Below the pieces are notes generated by a model. It saw only the letters and a list, made by a program, of their open reading frames with translations, was not told where the DNA came from and searched no databases. DNA of 64,000 nucleotides, taken from Candidatus Gastranaerophilales bacterium (GTDB lineage Bacteria > Cyanobacteriota > Vampirovibrionia > Gastranaerophilales > Gastranaerophilaceae). How positions within the stretch are numbered: the stretch's first letter is position 1; every line of letters starts with the position of its first letter. The stretch covers positions 56,413 to 120,412 of the forward strand of contig CAAFVD010000013.1 in NCBI GenBank assembly GCA_900766355.1, written 5' to 3'. Shown here piece by piece: positions 52,931 to 60,705 of this stretch. The position numbers and the translations under genes were made by a program.

Positions 52931-53017
52931 GTAAAGAATAATATGGAAGACCGAACAGGTTTTTCATACCTCCTCCCCAAGTCTAGTAGCCGCTCTTAAA
53001 AAAGACGGCTTTTTTTT
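52931..53017 (+). ncRNA. Candidate Yfr1-like small RNA
   Basis: Two hairpins flank an unpaired CU-rich stretch: GAAGACC/GGTTTTTC near 52947-52966, then ACCTCCTCCCC (52968-52978), then a terminator stem AGCCG-TCTT/AAGA-CGGCT (52988-53010) with eight T. This is the layout of cyanobacterial Yfr1, whose core is ACUCCUCACAC. A -35 TTGTTT (52897-52902) and -10 TAAAAT (52919-52924) lie upstream. The same DNA holds an 18-codon ORF (52943-52999), so a mini-protein is an alternative. CCTCC can pair with Shine-Dalgarno sequences. Confidence 0.45.
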
Positions 53018-53235
53018 ATGGGAATATCGAGTTAAAAAATAATATTTATATACGTTAAGCTTGAAACTTCTGCGCAACATGTTATAATTGAAATATTATG
53101 ATTTTGGTTTTTAGGTACAGAAAATTCCTATAAAGTAGCGAGAAATTTATACATAATTCTCGCAATTTAATAACTTATACTAAATAAGCATTTTGTATGC
53201 TTATATTGTCGCATATTATAAAAAGGAATTTTAAG

Positions 53236-53712
53236 ATGAAAGCAATAACAGATTTACAAGATATTATCAAAAACAAACAAAAATTATACATTATTGTTGA
53301 ATACGAAAATATAACAAGTAATTTAGAAAAATTGTATTTTTCTGAAGCTAGAGAAGTTCGTTTATTCAGAATTTTCCAAAATTTTGCTAATGCTCAAAAT
53401 ATAAGTATATATGTTCATTTTAATGGTAAAACTTCTAAAAGAGAGATTAATCAATTTAGCAAAAGATTAAAAAATATTGAATTTCTAAATGATAAAGAAA
53501 GTATAATTGAAGTATGTGACAATATGGAAGAAAAATCAACTGCTTTGTATATTGGAAACGATAAGAATATCCTTAAATTAGATAAGATAAAAGAAGGTTA
53601 TACAATTTACCTTACGAATGAGGATAATGGAAAAAATAAATTAATAGATTTTAATTTAACTGCCGAAGAATTTAATAATATTATTCTAGAAACAAATAAT
53701 CTTTATCTTTAA
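53236..53712 (+). CDS. Hypothetical protein (158 aa)
   Basis: A 158-residue protein I cannot place. It begins MKAITDLQDIIKNKQKLYIIVEYENI and is rich in asparagine, lysine and isoleucine, with alternating strands and helices; no signal peptide or membrane segment. AAGGAA before the ATG at 53236 favours that start over one 39 bases earlier. A terminator follows. It stands alone between the candidate small RNA and ddh. Confidence 0.55.
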   Translation: MKAITDLQDIIKNKQKLYIIVEYENITSNLEKLYFSEAREVRLFRIFQNFANAQNISIYVHFNGKTSKREINQFSKRLKNIEFLNDKESIIEVCDNMEEKSTALYIGNDKNILKLDKIKEGYTIYLTNEDNGKNKLIDFNLTAEEFNNIILETNNLYL

Positions 53713-53724
53713 TACTTAATAAAA

Positions 53725-53753
53725 AATAGGATAACAAAAGTTATCCTATTTTT
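53725..53753. terminator. Terminator
   Basis: AATAGGATAAC and GTTATCCTATT with a four-A loop and T-run, between two convergent genes. Confidence 0.75.
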
Positions 53754-53778
53754 ATATATGATTATTTATTTTCAAACA

Positions 53779-54753
53779 TTACAACATAGTTGAAATCAAT
53801 TCTTCATTTGTTTTGTTTATCAAATATGCAGGAGCGATATCAAATATTGTTTTGCAACCTGATTGACCTTCTTTGTTTAGTCTATAACAAGCTCTCGCAT
53901 AAGCTACAAGCACACTTGAAGTAAATTCGGGATTAGAATCAAGTTTTAGACTATATTCTATAACATGCTTTGTTCCAACAGATGTTTCGCCGGTTCTTAT
54001 TACAAAACCACCATGTGGAATTCCAGAGTGATTGTTTACTAATTCTTCTTCTGTTATAAAATGAACAGTTGTGTCGTAATCACTAAAATAGTTTGGCATT
54101 GTAACAATTTCGTGTTCTATTTGTTTTGGGTCTGCACCTTCTTCCAGGACAACAAAACATTCTCTTGTGTGTTTTTGTCTTGTTGTAAGTTCAGGATTTT
54201 CACCATTTCTTACTGATTTTAATGCTTCTTCAACAGGAATTGTATATTGTTTTGCGTTTTTAACCCCTTTGATTCTTCTTATAGCATCAGAGTGTCCTTG
54301 GCTTATGCCTTTTCCCCAAAAAGTGTAATCTTTTCCGTTAGGTAATAAAACATTTCCAAATAATCTGTTTAAAGAAAACATGCCAGGATCCCAACCTAAT
54401 GAAATTATTGCAACTTTGTCTGATTTTTTTGCTGCTTTATCTACATTGGCAAAATGTTCAGGAATTCTTGCGTGAGTGTCAAAACTGTCTATTACGTTGA
54501 ACATTTCTGCATATTTAGGAGTTTGTACAGGCAAATCTGTAGCCGAACCCCCACATATTATTAATACATCAAGTTTATCTTTCCATTGTTCTATATCATT
54601 AACAGAAACAACTGGGGTATTTGAGTTTACTTTAACAGTTTCCGGATTACGTCTTGTAAATATTGCACATAATTCCATATCTTTGTTGAATTTCATTGCG
54701 TTTTCAACACCACGACCCAAATTTCCGTATCCTAAAATTCCTAGTTTAATCAT
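53779..54753 (-). CDS. ddh: meso-Diaminopimelate dehydrogenase
   Basis: About 324 residues. It reductively aminates tetrahydrodipicolinate to meso-DAP with NADPH in one step. LGILGYGNLGRGVENAM binds NADPH; CGGSATDLPVQTPKYAEMFNVIDSFDTHARIPEHF and SLGWDPGMFSLNRLF are diagnostic, and GKGISQGHSDAIRRIKGV carries substrate-binding residues. It supplies DAP for peptidoglycan and lysine. An AGGAGA site supports the start at 54753; the longer reading is not needed. Confidence 0.93.
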   Translation of the reverse strand: MIKLGILGYGNLGRGVENAMKFNKDMELCAIFTRRNPETVKVNSNTPVVSVNDIEQWKDKLDVLIICGGSATDLPVQTPKYAEMFNVIDSFDTHARIPEHFANVDKAAKKSDKVAIISLGWDPGMFSLNRLFGNVLLPNGKDYTFWGKGISQGHSDAIRRIKGVKNAKQYTIPVEEALKSVRNGENPELTTRQKHTRECFVVLEEGADPKQIEHEIVTMPNYFSDYDTTVHFITEEELVNNHSGIPHGGFVIRTGETSVGTKHVIEYSLKLDSNPEFTSSVLVAYARACYRLNKEGQSGCKTIFDIAPAYLINKTNEELISTML

Positions 54754-54869
54754 TTCTCTTTCTCCTAAAATTTCCATAGTCTAGTATAACTAAATAAATT
54801 AAGAAAAAAAAGATACTTTTAATAAATTATTATGAAGAAGTTGTGCAATACATATCTAAAAAACTACTG

Positions 54870-54898
54870 TTGAGAAAGTCAAAAAATTATGTTAAAAT
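54870..54898 (+). promoter_or_regulatory. HEPN/MNT promoter (leaderless)
   Basis: TTGAGA (54870-54875), 17 bases, TAAAAT (54893-54898). The predicted start coincides with the ATG at 54905. Confidence 0.55.
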
Positions 54899-54904
54899 TA
54901 GCCT

Positions 54905-55312
54905 ATGGAGATTATTGATTTAACAGCTTTTGAGAAAGCTTTAAATAGCCTTAATGAAGTAATTGAGGTTTACAATTCTGATAAAACAAATCTTATTACC
55001 AGAGATTCAATGATACAAAGATTTGAATATACTTATTCACTTGCTTTAAAAATGATTAAAAGATTCTTTTCTCAAGGTGCATTTGTTTTAGAGAACATTG
55101 AAGGAATGACCTTTAATGAAATGATAAGACAAGCCAATAAAATGGGTCTTTTAAAAACAAATTTAGAAAAGTGGGATAATTTTAGACAAAAAAGAAATCT
55201 TACCTCTCATACTTATGATGAAGAAATTGCAATAAAAGTTGTAGCCATAATTGAAGATTTTGCAAAAGAAGCTCAATATTTATTAAATAAATTAAGAGAA
55301 AAAACGAAATAA
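54905..55312 (+). CDS. HEPN toxin of HEPN/MNT pair (HI0074 type)
   Basis: A 135-residue helical protein of the nucleotidyltransferase-substrate-binding/HI0074 group of HEPN proteins. It includes FEYTYSLALKMIKRFF, then RQKRNLTSHTYDE, where R-N-L-T-S-H is an R-x4-H HEPN motif. Such proteins are ribonuclease toxins in HEPN/MNT toxin-antitoxin systems, neutralised by nucleotide addition from the partner. The partner gene starts at its stop codon (one-base overlap). The mRNA should be leaderless. Confidence 0.83.
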   Translation: MEIIDLTAFEKALNSLNEVIEVYNSDKTNLITRDSMIQRFEYTYSLALKMIKRFFSQGAFVLENIEGMTFNEMIRQANKMGLLKTNLEKWDNFRQKRNLTSHTYDEEIAIKVVAIIEDFAKEAQYLLNKLREKTK

Positions 55313-55608
55313 TGTTTGGATTAGAAGATAGACATATCAAATTTATATTAAGTATTTTAAAAAATAATTTTTCAGGTGCAAAGTTTTATATCTTTGGTTC
55401 TCGAGCAAAAGGAACATATAAAGAATATTCCGATATTGATATCGCCGTTGATTTGAATAACAAAAAATTAGATACAGATATTTTAGGTAGAATATTAATT
55501 GAATTTCAGGACTCTACATTACCTTATGAAGTTGATGTAATTGACCTAAATTCAATAGATGAAAAATTTAAAAATTTAATACAAGATTCGTTGGTTGAAT
55601 TGAAGTAA
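55312..55608 (+). CDS. MNT-type nucleotidyltransferase antitoxin
   Basis: A 98-residue minimal nucleotidyltransferase. YIFGSRAKGTYKEYSDIDIAVD carries the G-S-x10-D-x-D catalytic motif, and the third acidic residue is in EVDVIDL. In known pairs it AMPylates the HEPN partner. Coupled to the upstream gene by a one-base overlap. Confidence 0.87.
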   Translation: MFGLEDRHIKFILSILKNNFSGAKFYIFGSRAKGTYKEYSDIDIAVDLNNKKLDTDILGRILIEFQDSTLPYEVDVIDLNSIDEKFKNLIQDSLVELK

Positions 55609-55633
55609 CAATGCAAATACTCATTTTGAGAAT

Positions 55634-56536
55634 CTAAAACATATCCTCATCTTCTCTTTCATCTGGTGACAAATAGGTATCATAAGAACGATTACGTTCT
55701 TCGAGTTCATATTTTCTTGCTTCATAGTATTTTTCTTCATTGTTTTTATATCTATCAGAGAGCCTGTCATCTTCGTCCCAATCTGAATCGTAACCACGTT
55801 CAAACTCATATTCTCTCTCTAGTTCATAAACATCTTTCTTTCTTTTTTTATTAGATTTGTAAGAAGTATATGTTTCAGCAGCTGATGTACCTATAGTAAG
55901 ACCTGTAAGTTCATCTAGCATATCTTCTATTTTATCATCGTCATCATCTTCAACTTCATTGTTATAATTATCAGCTTCATAATAATTATTTTCAGTATAT
56001 TCATATTCGTTGTCGCTACTAATTTTGCTGACCAGATACTCTAATTCTTCTGCTGGCATAACTTCTGGGAAAACTTCTCTCGAGGTAATATATTCAGATT
56101 GTTTAAGTTTTTTTGAATTAAGCACTTTTTTCAAATCAAGGAAGAATTGTTTTGCAAATTCTAAATCAAGTTTTTTGATTTCAGATGCATGTTTATTTGT
56201 AAATTGGCTGCTTTCAACTTGCAATAACCTTTTTATAAGAAGATTTCTAGCATTGTATGTGAAGGCTTTTCTAAAATCAAAAGAATTTAAAATATCTCTG
56301 ATTTGTATAAGTTCTGATGTCGGAATTTTTTTATCTAGCTCATCTTTGATTTGAGGTTGAGAGGCTGTATTTTGTGATGTATTAGTATTTTTATTACAAT
56401 CAGAAGGTTGGATAACTACTTGTTCCGTTTTTGTTTGAAACATATAAGTTACACCAATAACAAATAGCATAACTAATGCCCAAAATACTGATTTTAAAAC
56501 CAAAGCTATAATAATAAACAAAATTAATAGTGGCAT
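55634..56536 (-). CDS. Membrane-anchored acidic hypothetical protein
   Basis: A 300-residue protein. Residues 1-32 contain two hydrophobic stretches (LLILFIIIALVLKSVFWALVMLFVIGVTY region) that could be a hairpin or a single anchor; a polar S/T/N/Q linker follows. The remainder is soluble, very acidic (an EDDDDDKIEDM run near 200) and ends in a charged, arginine-rich repeat-like tail (about 240-300). No known domain. It may be a cytoplasmic scaffold at the inner membrane. Confidence 0.6.
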   Translation of the reverse strand: MPLLILFIIIALVLKSVFWALVMLFVIGVTYMFQTKTEQVVIQPSDCNKNTNTSQNTASQPQIKDELDKKIPTSELIQIRDILNSFDFRKAFTYNARNLLIKRLLQVESSQFTNKHASEIKKLDLEFAKQFFLDLKKVLNSKKLKQSEYITSREVFPEVMPAEELEYLVSKISSDNEYEYTENNYYEADNYNNEVEDDDDDKIEDMLDELTGLTIGTSAAETYTSYKSNKKRKKDVYELEREYEFERGYDSDWDEDDRLSDRYKNNEEKYYEARKYELEERNRSYDTYLSPDEREDEDMF

Positions 56537-56647
56537 ATTAATACCTCACAGAGTAGATTATACTCTAAAAACTTATTTTTCTTTATTGAGATTGATGGAT
56601 TGTTACAATGTATGTAATAGTAAAAAACAAATTTTACTCTTGACAAA

Positions 56648-56661
56648 GTTAGATATCTAAC
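56648..56661. promoter_or_regulatory. Perfect 14-base palindrome before cupin gene
   Basis: GTTAGATATCTAAC lies between a TTGACA (56639-56644) and the AAAAGGAG of the cupin gene. It is a likely operator for an unknown dimeric regulator. A matching -10 is not obvious. Confidence 0.5.
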
Positions 56662-56677
56662 AAAAGGAGAAAACATT

Positions 56678-57052
56678 ATGACATATTTTAAAAAAGAAGA
56701 AATCGGAAAAATTAGTGAAGTAGGTAAAAATTATGAAAATGGTAAAGCGTTTTTGCATGATTTGTTAGGCTTAACAAGTTGTGAAGTTTCAGTTAGTTTA
56801 ATGCCTGCCGGAGTAAAATTGCCATTTAATCACAAACACAAACAGAATGAAGAACTTTATATTTTTCTAAAAGGGGAAGGTACAATGACTTTAGATAATG
56901 AAGTTGTTGAATTTAAAGAAGGAACTTGTATTAAAGTTCTCCCAAATGCCGTAAGAACAATGGAATCAAAAACAGATTTGGAATACATTTGTGTACAAGC
57001 AAAATCAAATAGTTTAGTTCAGTTTGGATTAGACGATGCGGAATTGTGCTAA
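56678..57052 (+). CDS. Small cupin-domain protein
   Basis: A 124-residue single-domain cupin. The first cupin motif (PFNHKHKQNEELYIFLKGEG) has two histidines and a glutamate as possible metal ligands; the second (FKEGTCIKVLPNAVRT) lacks the usual His. It is a beta-barrel fold of wide function, and the substrate cannot be told. AAAAGGAG precedes the start, a 15-base-pair terminator follows, and a perfect palindrome lies upstream. Confidence 0.75.
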   Translation: MTYFKKEEIGKISEVGKNYENGKAFLHDLLGLTSCEVSVSLMPAGVKLPFNHKHKQNEELYIFLKGEGTMTLDNEVVEFKEGTCIKVLPNAVRTMESKTDLEYICVQAKSNSLVQFGLDDAELC

Positions 57053-57091
57053 ATCCAAAGGTTGGGGTAAAGCATACCCCAACCTTTGGAT
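57053..57091 (+). terminator. Terminator of cupin gene
   Basis: A perfect 15-base stem (ATCCAAAGGTTGGGG and complement) with a nine-base loop overlapping the end of the cupin gene. T-run weak. Confidence 0.65.
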
Positions 57092-57167
57092 AATAATTTA
57101 AAAAAAATGTATATTTTTAATTATTATTTTGCAATCATAAAACTGCAAAATAATTACAGTTAATTAG

Positions 57168-57209
57168 AAGGTGGGAACCGCTACCAGCTTTTCCCACCCT
57201 ACCGGCTTC
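57168..57209 (+). repeat. Left flanking 42-base hairpin repeat
   Basis: GGTGGGAA and TTCCCACC arms, then ACCGGCTT. The same 42 bases recur at 63783-63824 in the same orientation with two differences. The copies bracket the efflux cassette and transposase remnant. Confidence 0.7.
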
Positions 57210-57256
57210 TGATTTTGTAAAACAAGAACTTAATAGAGTTTTTGTTGTAAAAGGTC

Positions 57257-57302
57257 ACATGGTATGATTATTTAGGTCAGATGGATTGACTATTTCAGGC
57301 AA
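57257..57302 (+). repeat. Left-end transposase-site repeats
   Basis: Two adjacent sites about 22 bases apart: CACATGGTATGATTATTT at 57257-57274 and CAGATGGATTGACTATTT at 57279-57296. The second matches, with AGGCA after it, the inverted site at 63571-63594 at about 20 of 24 positions. Confidence 0.6.
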
Positions 57303-57370
57303 AAAACATTCTTGTTTTAAAATAAATTTAGTTGAATTGTACAAAAATATTTACAATTTCAATGTTATTT

Positions 57371-58570
57371 TTATTCTATTTCAGATTTTATTTTCTTCAT
57401 TGTATAGCAAGCGACTACAAAATATAGGCAGCATAAACCTAATAATATCCAAAAATCTTTTTGAACTTGACAAAAACTTGCACCCATTTGATTTATTTTT
57501 ACGAGTCCGTCTGCGGCAGTTTCAAACGGAATAAATTTTGATAGGATATTCAATACTGTGGGGATTGATTCTCTCGGCCAAACAAACCCGGGTAAAAATA
57601 TTAAAGGTACAGACGATACTATCATTATAAAAAATGAAATTTCACGTTTTTTGCAGAAATATACTAAACTTATTCCTAAAAAAGCACTTGCAAACAAAAA
57701 CGGAACCAGTATCAAAAACATTGGGATAAGATTATATGTCATATCATAAGTTACAAACGTAGGGAATATCAGGAAAAATATCAGCGCATAAATAAAATAC
57801 AATAAAACATAGGCTAAACTTTTTCCTATAACAATTTCAATAGGATTATTTGAATAAGGATTGATTGCGTTGAGTTTTGTAAGTTTCCAGTTTCCGTTTT
57901 CTCCTCTTTCTTTAAATCCGCTAATTCGTTCACGCAAAGTTGCATTGAGCATACTAACCCCAATTAACATTGTTTGCTGCAAAATCATAATCAAAATCAA
58001 GGGATAAATATAGTTTTGATAACTTCCAATCGGATTATAAAGCGGATTTTGGACAAATTCTACAGGATTTACCAGAGATTTTGCAACTTTTTTCGGGGTC
58101 CCTTTTTTCATCAATGTTCCGACTTCAATTTTCGCTCCGGTTTCACCCGCAACAGTTGCAACTGCTGTTGCAATATTTTTGTATATTATTAAATATGCAC
58201 TATCAGTATAAGACGATACAAAAGACGGATTTCCGCGTTTTATATCCCGCTCAAAATCTTTAGGTATAAGTACAAACGCTCTAATCTTATTTTTGTAATA
58301 CTCCGATTTTGCGTCTTCAATATCTTTTGGGGTTTCAATTACTTCAATATACTCGGTCGCATTCAAATCCCGGATAAACTTCTGAGATAAAGAAGTATTA
58401 TCGTTATCAACGACCCCAATTGGAACATTTCTTAGAGCATTGTTAGCAAATGGTATCGTATAAAAAAGACTGTACAGAAAAATTGCTCCGACCATAATCA
58501 AGCTACTGCCGGGGTCTTTAAATATTTCAACAAATTCATTTTTTAAAATTTTTATTATATCTGATACCAT
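57371..58570 (-). CDS. ABC-2 type permease
   Basis: A 399-residue membrane protein of the ABC-2 (YhhJ/YbhR) type: one N-terminal membrane segment (LIMVGAIFLYSLFYTIPF), a large periplasmic domain with PIGVVDNDNTSLSQKFIRDLNATEY, then five more helices (for example LVPFLFASAFLGISLVYF). It exports substrate with the neighbouring permease, an HlyD adaptor and a TolC channel. No ABC ATPase lies in the cassette. Overlaps the upstream permease by 16 bases. Confidence 0.86.
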   Translation of the reverse strand: MVSDIIKILKNEFVEIFKDPGSSLIMVGAIFLYSLFYTIPFANNALRNVPIGVVDNDNTSLSQKFIRDLNATEYIEVIETPKDIEDAKSEYYKNKIRAFVLIPKDFERDIKRGNPSFVSSYTDSAYLIIYKNIATAVATVAGETGAKIEVGTLMKKGTPKKVAKSLVNPVEFVQNPLYNPIGSYQNYIYPLILIMILQQTMLIGVSMLNATLRERISGFKERGENGNWKLTKLNAINPYSNNPIEIVIGKSLAYVLLYFIYALIFFLIFPTFVTYDMTYNLIPMFLILVPFLFASAFLGISLVYFCKKREISFFIMIVSSVPLIFLPGFVWPRESIPTVLNILSKFIPFETAADGLVKINQMGASFCQVQKDFWILLGLCCLYFVVACYTMKKIKSEIE

Positions 58571-59721
58571 AAATCCTCGTTATTAGCGTGTTTTTTTAAT
58601 AGAGGTACAAACATTGTACCCAGTAATCCTATTACCATTATCCAAAATAAATATATTAAATCATATTTTAGCATAAATCCTTTCATCGCTTGATCAATAA
58701 GCAGGTTTACATAAGGTCTTACCGGTAATAATGAACTGTAAAGCCTTGTAAACAAAGGCATTCCCATGTTAGGGAAAGTCATTCCTGCAAGGCTAAATCC
58801 TAAAGATGTATAAAATGCGCCGACACTCATTGCAAAACGTAAGTTTGAAAGTACTGCAACAAAAGCCAAACCCATAAGTTGATAAGCTAAAAGAAAAATG
58901 CCACTTGAAAAAATTGTAAATAAAATATTCCCCTCAAACGGGGCACCATAAATTATTACATAGCCACCATAGACAATAAACATTTGTATCAAAAGTACAA
59001 TAAGATATACTGAAAGTTTACCAAAAGCTGCGCTAATTATTGAATTATCAGCCTCTTTTAGCCATTCTTTTGTTGTTCCCTCTTTAAATTCAATACCAAG
59101 TGTCCAAACTGCAAGTAATACCGCAAAAATTTGGAACACATGTGCAATAGCTGCGTAAGATAAAAAGTATGAGTAGTTCAAATAAGGATTTGATTTGATT
59201 TTTTCATCAACTCTTATCAAATTTATTTTAGAAAGTGTCGGATCTTTTGCTAGTCCTTTTTTCATTCGTATTTGCGCATCAACGGATTTTGTTAATGTCA
59301 TAACCGTACTTTGTATATCTTTTGTAATAATACTTCCGATTAAAATCATTTGATTATTGTAATAGTAAACAATTTGCGGAGTATTATTTCTGTTTAAATC
59401 TTTTTTGAAATCTTTAGGATAAACAATAATTGCATAGACTTTACCTTCTTTTATCAAGTCGTATCCTTGATTATAATTCTCAACTTTATAACGAACTTTA
59501 GCAGATGGCGTTGAATCAATTGCCCTTGTTATTGTTCTTGTAATATCACTGTTATCTAAATCCAGAACCGCAATCGGTAAGTTTTTAGGAATTCCTGCGC
59601 TAAATGTCCAAATTACAACAATCGAAAAAACTATCGGTGCAATAAACAACATCACCATTAAAAATTTATTGGATTTAATCTTTGATATTTCACGTTTTAT
59701 GGTGTTAATAAACCTGTTCAT
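58555..59721 (-). CDS. ABC-2 type permease
   Basis: A 388-residue partner of the preceding permease, with the same architecture: an N-terminal helix (FLMVMLFIAPIVFSIVVIW), a periplasmic domain (PIAVLDLDNSDITRTITRAIDSTP) and a C-terminal block of helices (YGAPFEGNILFTIFSSGIFLLAYQLMGLAFVAVL). The two likely pair as a heterodimer. It starts three bases after the HlyD gene. Confidence 0.86.
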   Translation of the reverse strand: MNRFINTIKREISKIKSNKFLMVMLFIAPIVFSIVVIWTFSAGIPKNLPIAVLDLDNSDITRTITRAIDSTPSAKVRYKVENYNQGYDLIKEGKVYAIIVYPKDFKKDLNRNNTPQIVYYYNNQMILIGSIITKDIQSTVMTLTKSVDAQIRMKKGLAKDPTLSKINLIRVDEKIKSNPYLNYSYFLSYAAIAHVFQIFAVLLAVWTLGIEFKEGTTKEWLKEADNSIISAAFGKLSVYLIVLLIQMFIVYGGYVIIYGAPFEGNILFTIFSSGIFLLAYQLMGLAFVAVLSNLRFAMSVGAFYTSLGFSLAGMTFPNMGMPLFTRLYSSLLPVRPYVNLLIDQAMKGFMLKYDLIYLFWIMVIGLLGTMFVPLLKKHANNEDLWYQI

Positions 59722-59724
59722 AAA

Positions 59725-60702
59725 CTATTTGCCTATTTTGTTGTAATCCGTTATAACACTCATTCCAGCCCTTAAATCAGGATTTTTTTCAAGCGGTTTT
59801 GCATGAATTTCAAAAGTTTTCAAATCAAAATCCCCACGAATTTTTGTTGCCCGCCATGTTGCAAAATTTCCCATTGCAGAGATAAAATTAACTTTTACTT
59901 TTATCGGTTTTTTACCTAATGCCGGAACTGTAGCATCAAAAACCGTTCCCATCTTGAATTTTGGCAATAAATCTTCTCGTAAATTAAACACAACCCAATT
60001 ATCATCTGTATCAACGACTGTAATAATCGTATATCCGCTGCCGACAAGTTCGCCTTCTTCAACAGAAATTTCCGTTACCTGTCCTGAAATTGGAGAAATA
60101 ATTTTATTCTCATCTAAGTATGATTGAACTTCAATATTTGAACCTTGAGCTTGTTTTACACCCGCTGAGGCAATAAGTTTATCTTCATATCTTGAACCGT
60201 TTTCAAGCATTTGATAGTTATTTTGTGCAATCAAAACAGCCTGTTTTGCATTGTTGAATTGAGTATAAGCCTCATCTGCTTTTTGGTTTGAAATAACACC
60301 TTCTTTGTTTAAGTTATGTAATCTGTTATATGTTTTTTGTGCAAGTTTCAGGTCCGATTGAGCCTTGTGCAGAGCATTCAATGCCATTGCTTTTTGCTCG
60401 TTCCTTGCTCCGTTTAAAACTTCCAATCGCTTAGATTCTGCAAGCTCTAAAGCCGCATTTGCCTGAACCTTTTTAGCTTCAATATCAGGAGTATCAAGCG
60501 TAATCAAAACCTGCCCCGCCTTAACCGTGTCACCTTCTTTTACATTGATTGTTTTTACCCGACCTGTAATTTTTGAGGATAAATCAACACTTTTTGTATC
60601 AACTTCTCCTTGAATAATCAATTGATGGTTCTTTTTGACAACAACAACTGTTAAACAGGTCATTAAAATTATTCCGATTATAATAAGTGCATATTTTTTC
60701 AT
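59725..60702 (-). CDS. HlyD-family periplasmic adaptor
   Basis: A 325-residue membrane fusion protein: an N-terminal anchor (YALIIIGIILMTCLTVVVV), lipoyl halves (SSKITGRVKTINVKEGDTVKAGQVLITLDTPDI and ISPISGQVTEISVEEGELVGSG), and a long coiled-coil hairpin between them (about 70-180). It links the two ABC-2 permeases to the TolC channel. Its stop and the next start are close, and it lies four bases after the TolC stop. Confidence 0.88.
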   Translation of the reverse strand: MKKYALIIIGIILMTCLTVVVVKKNHQLIIQGEVDTKSVDLSSKITGRVKTINVKEGDTVKAGQVLITLDTPDIEAKKVQANAALELAESKRLEVLNGARNEQKAMALNALHKAQSDLKLAQKTYNRLHNLNKEGVISNQKADEAYTQFNNAKQAVLIAQNNYQMLENGSRYEDKLIASAGVKQAQGSNIEVQSYLDENKIISPISGQVTEISVEEGELVGSGYTIITVVDTDDNWVVFNLREDLLPKFKMGTVFDATVPALGKKPIKVKVNFISAMGNFATWRATKIRGDFDLKTFEIHAKPLEKNPDLRAGMSVITDYNKIGK

Positions 60703-60705
60703 ATT

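Noticed and set aside
55621..55809. Minus-strand ORF of 62 codons at the end of the acidic membrane protein gene
   Set aside because: Overlaps the larger gene on the same strand in another frame without a ribosome site.
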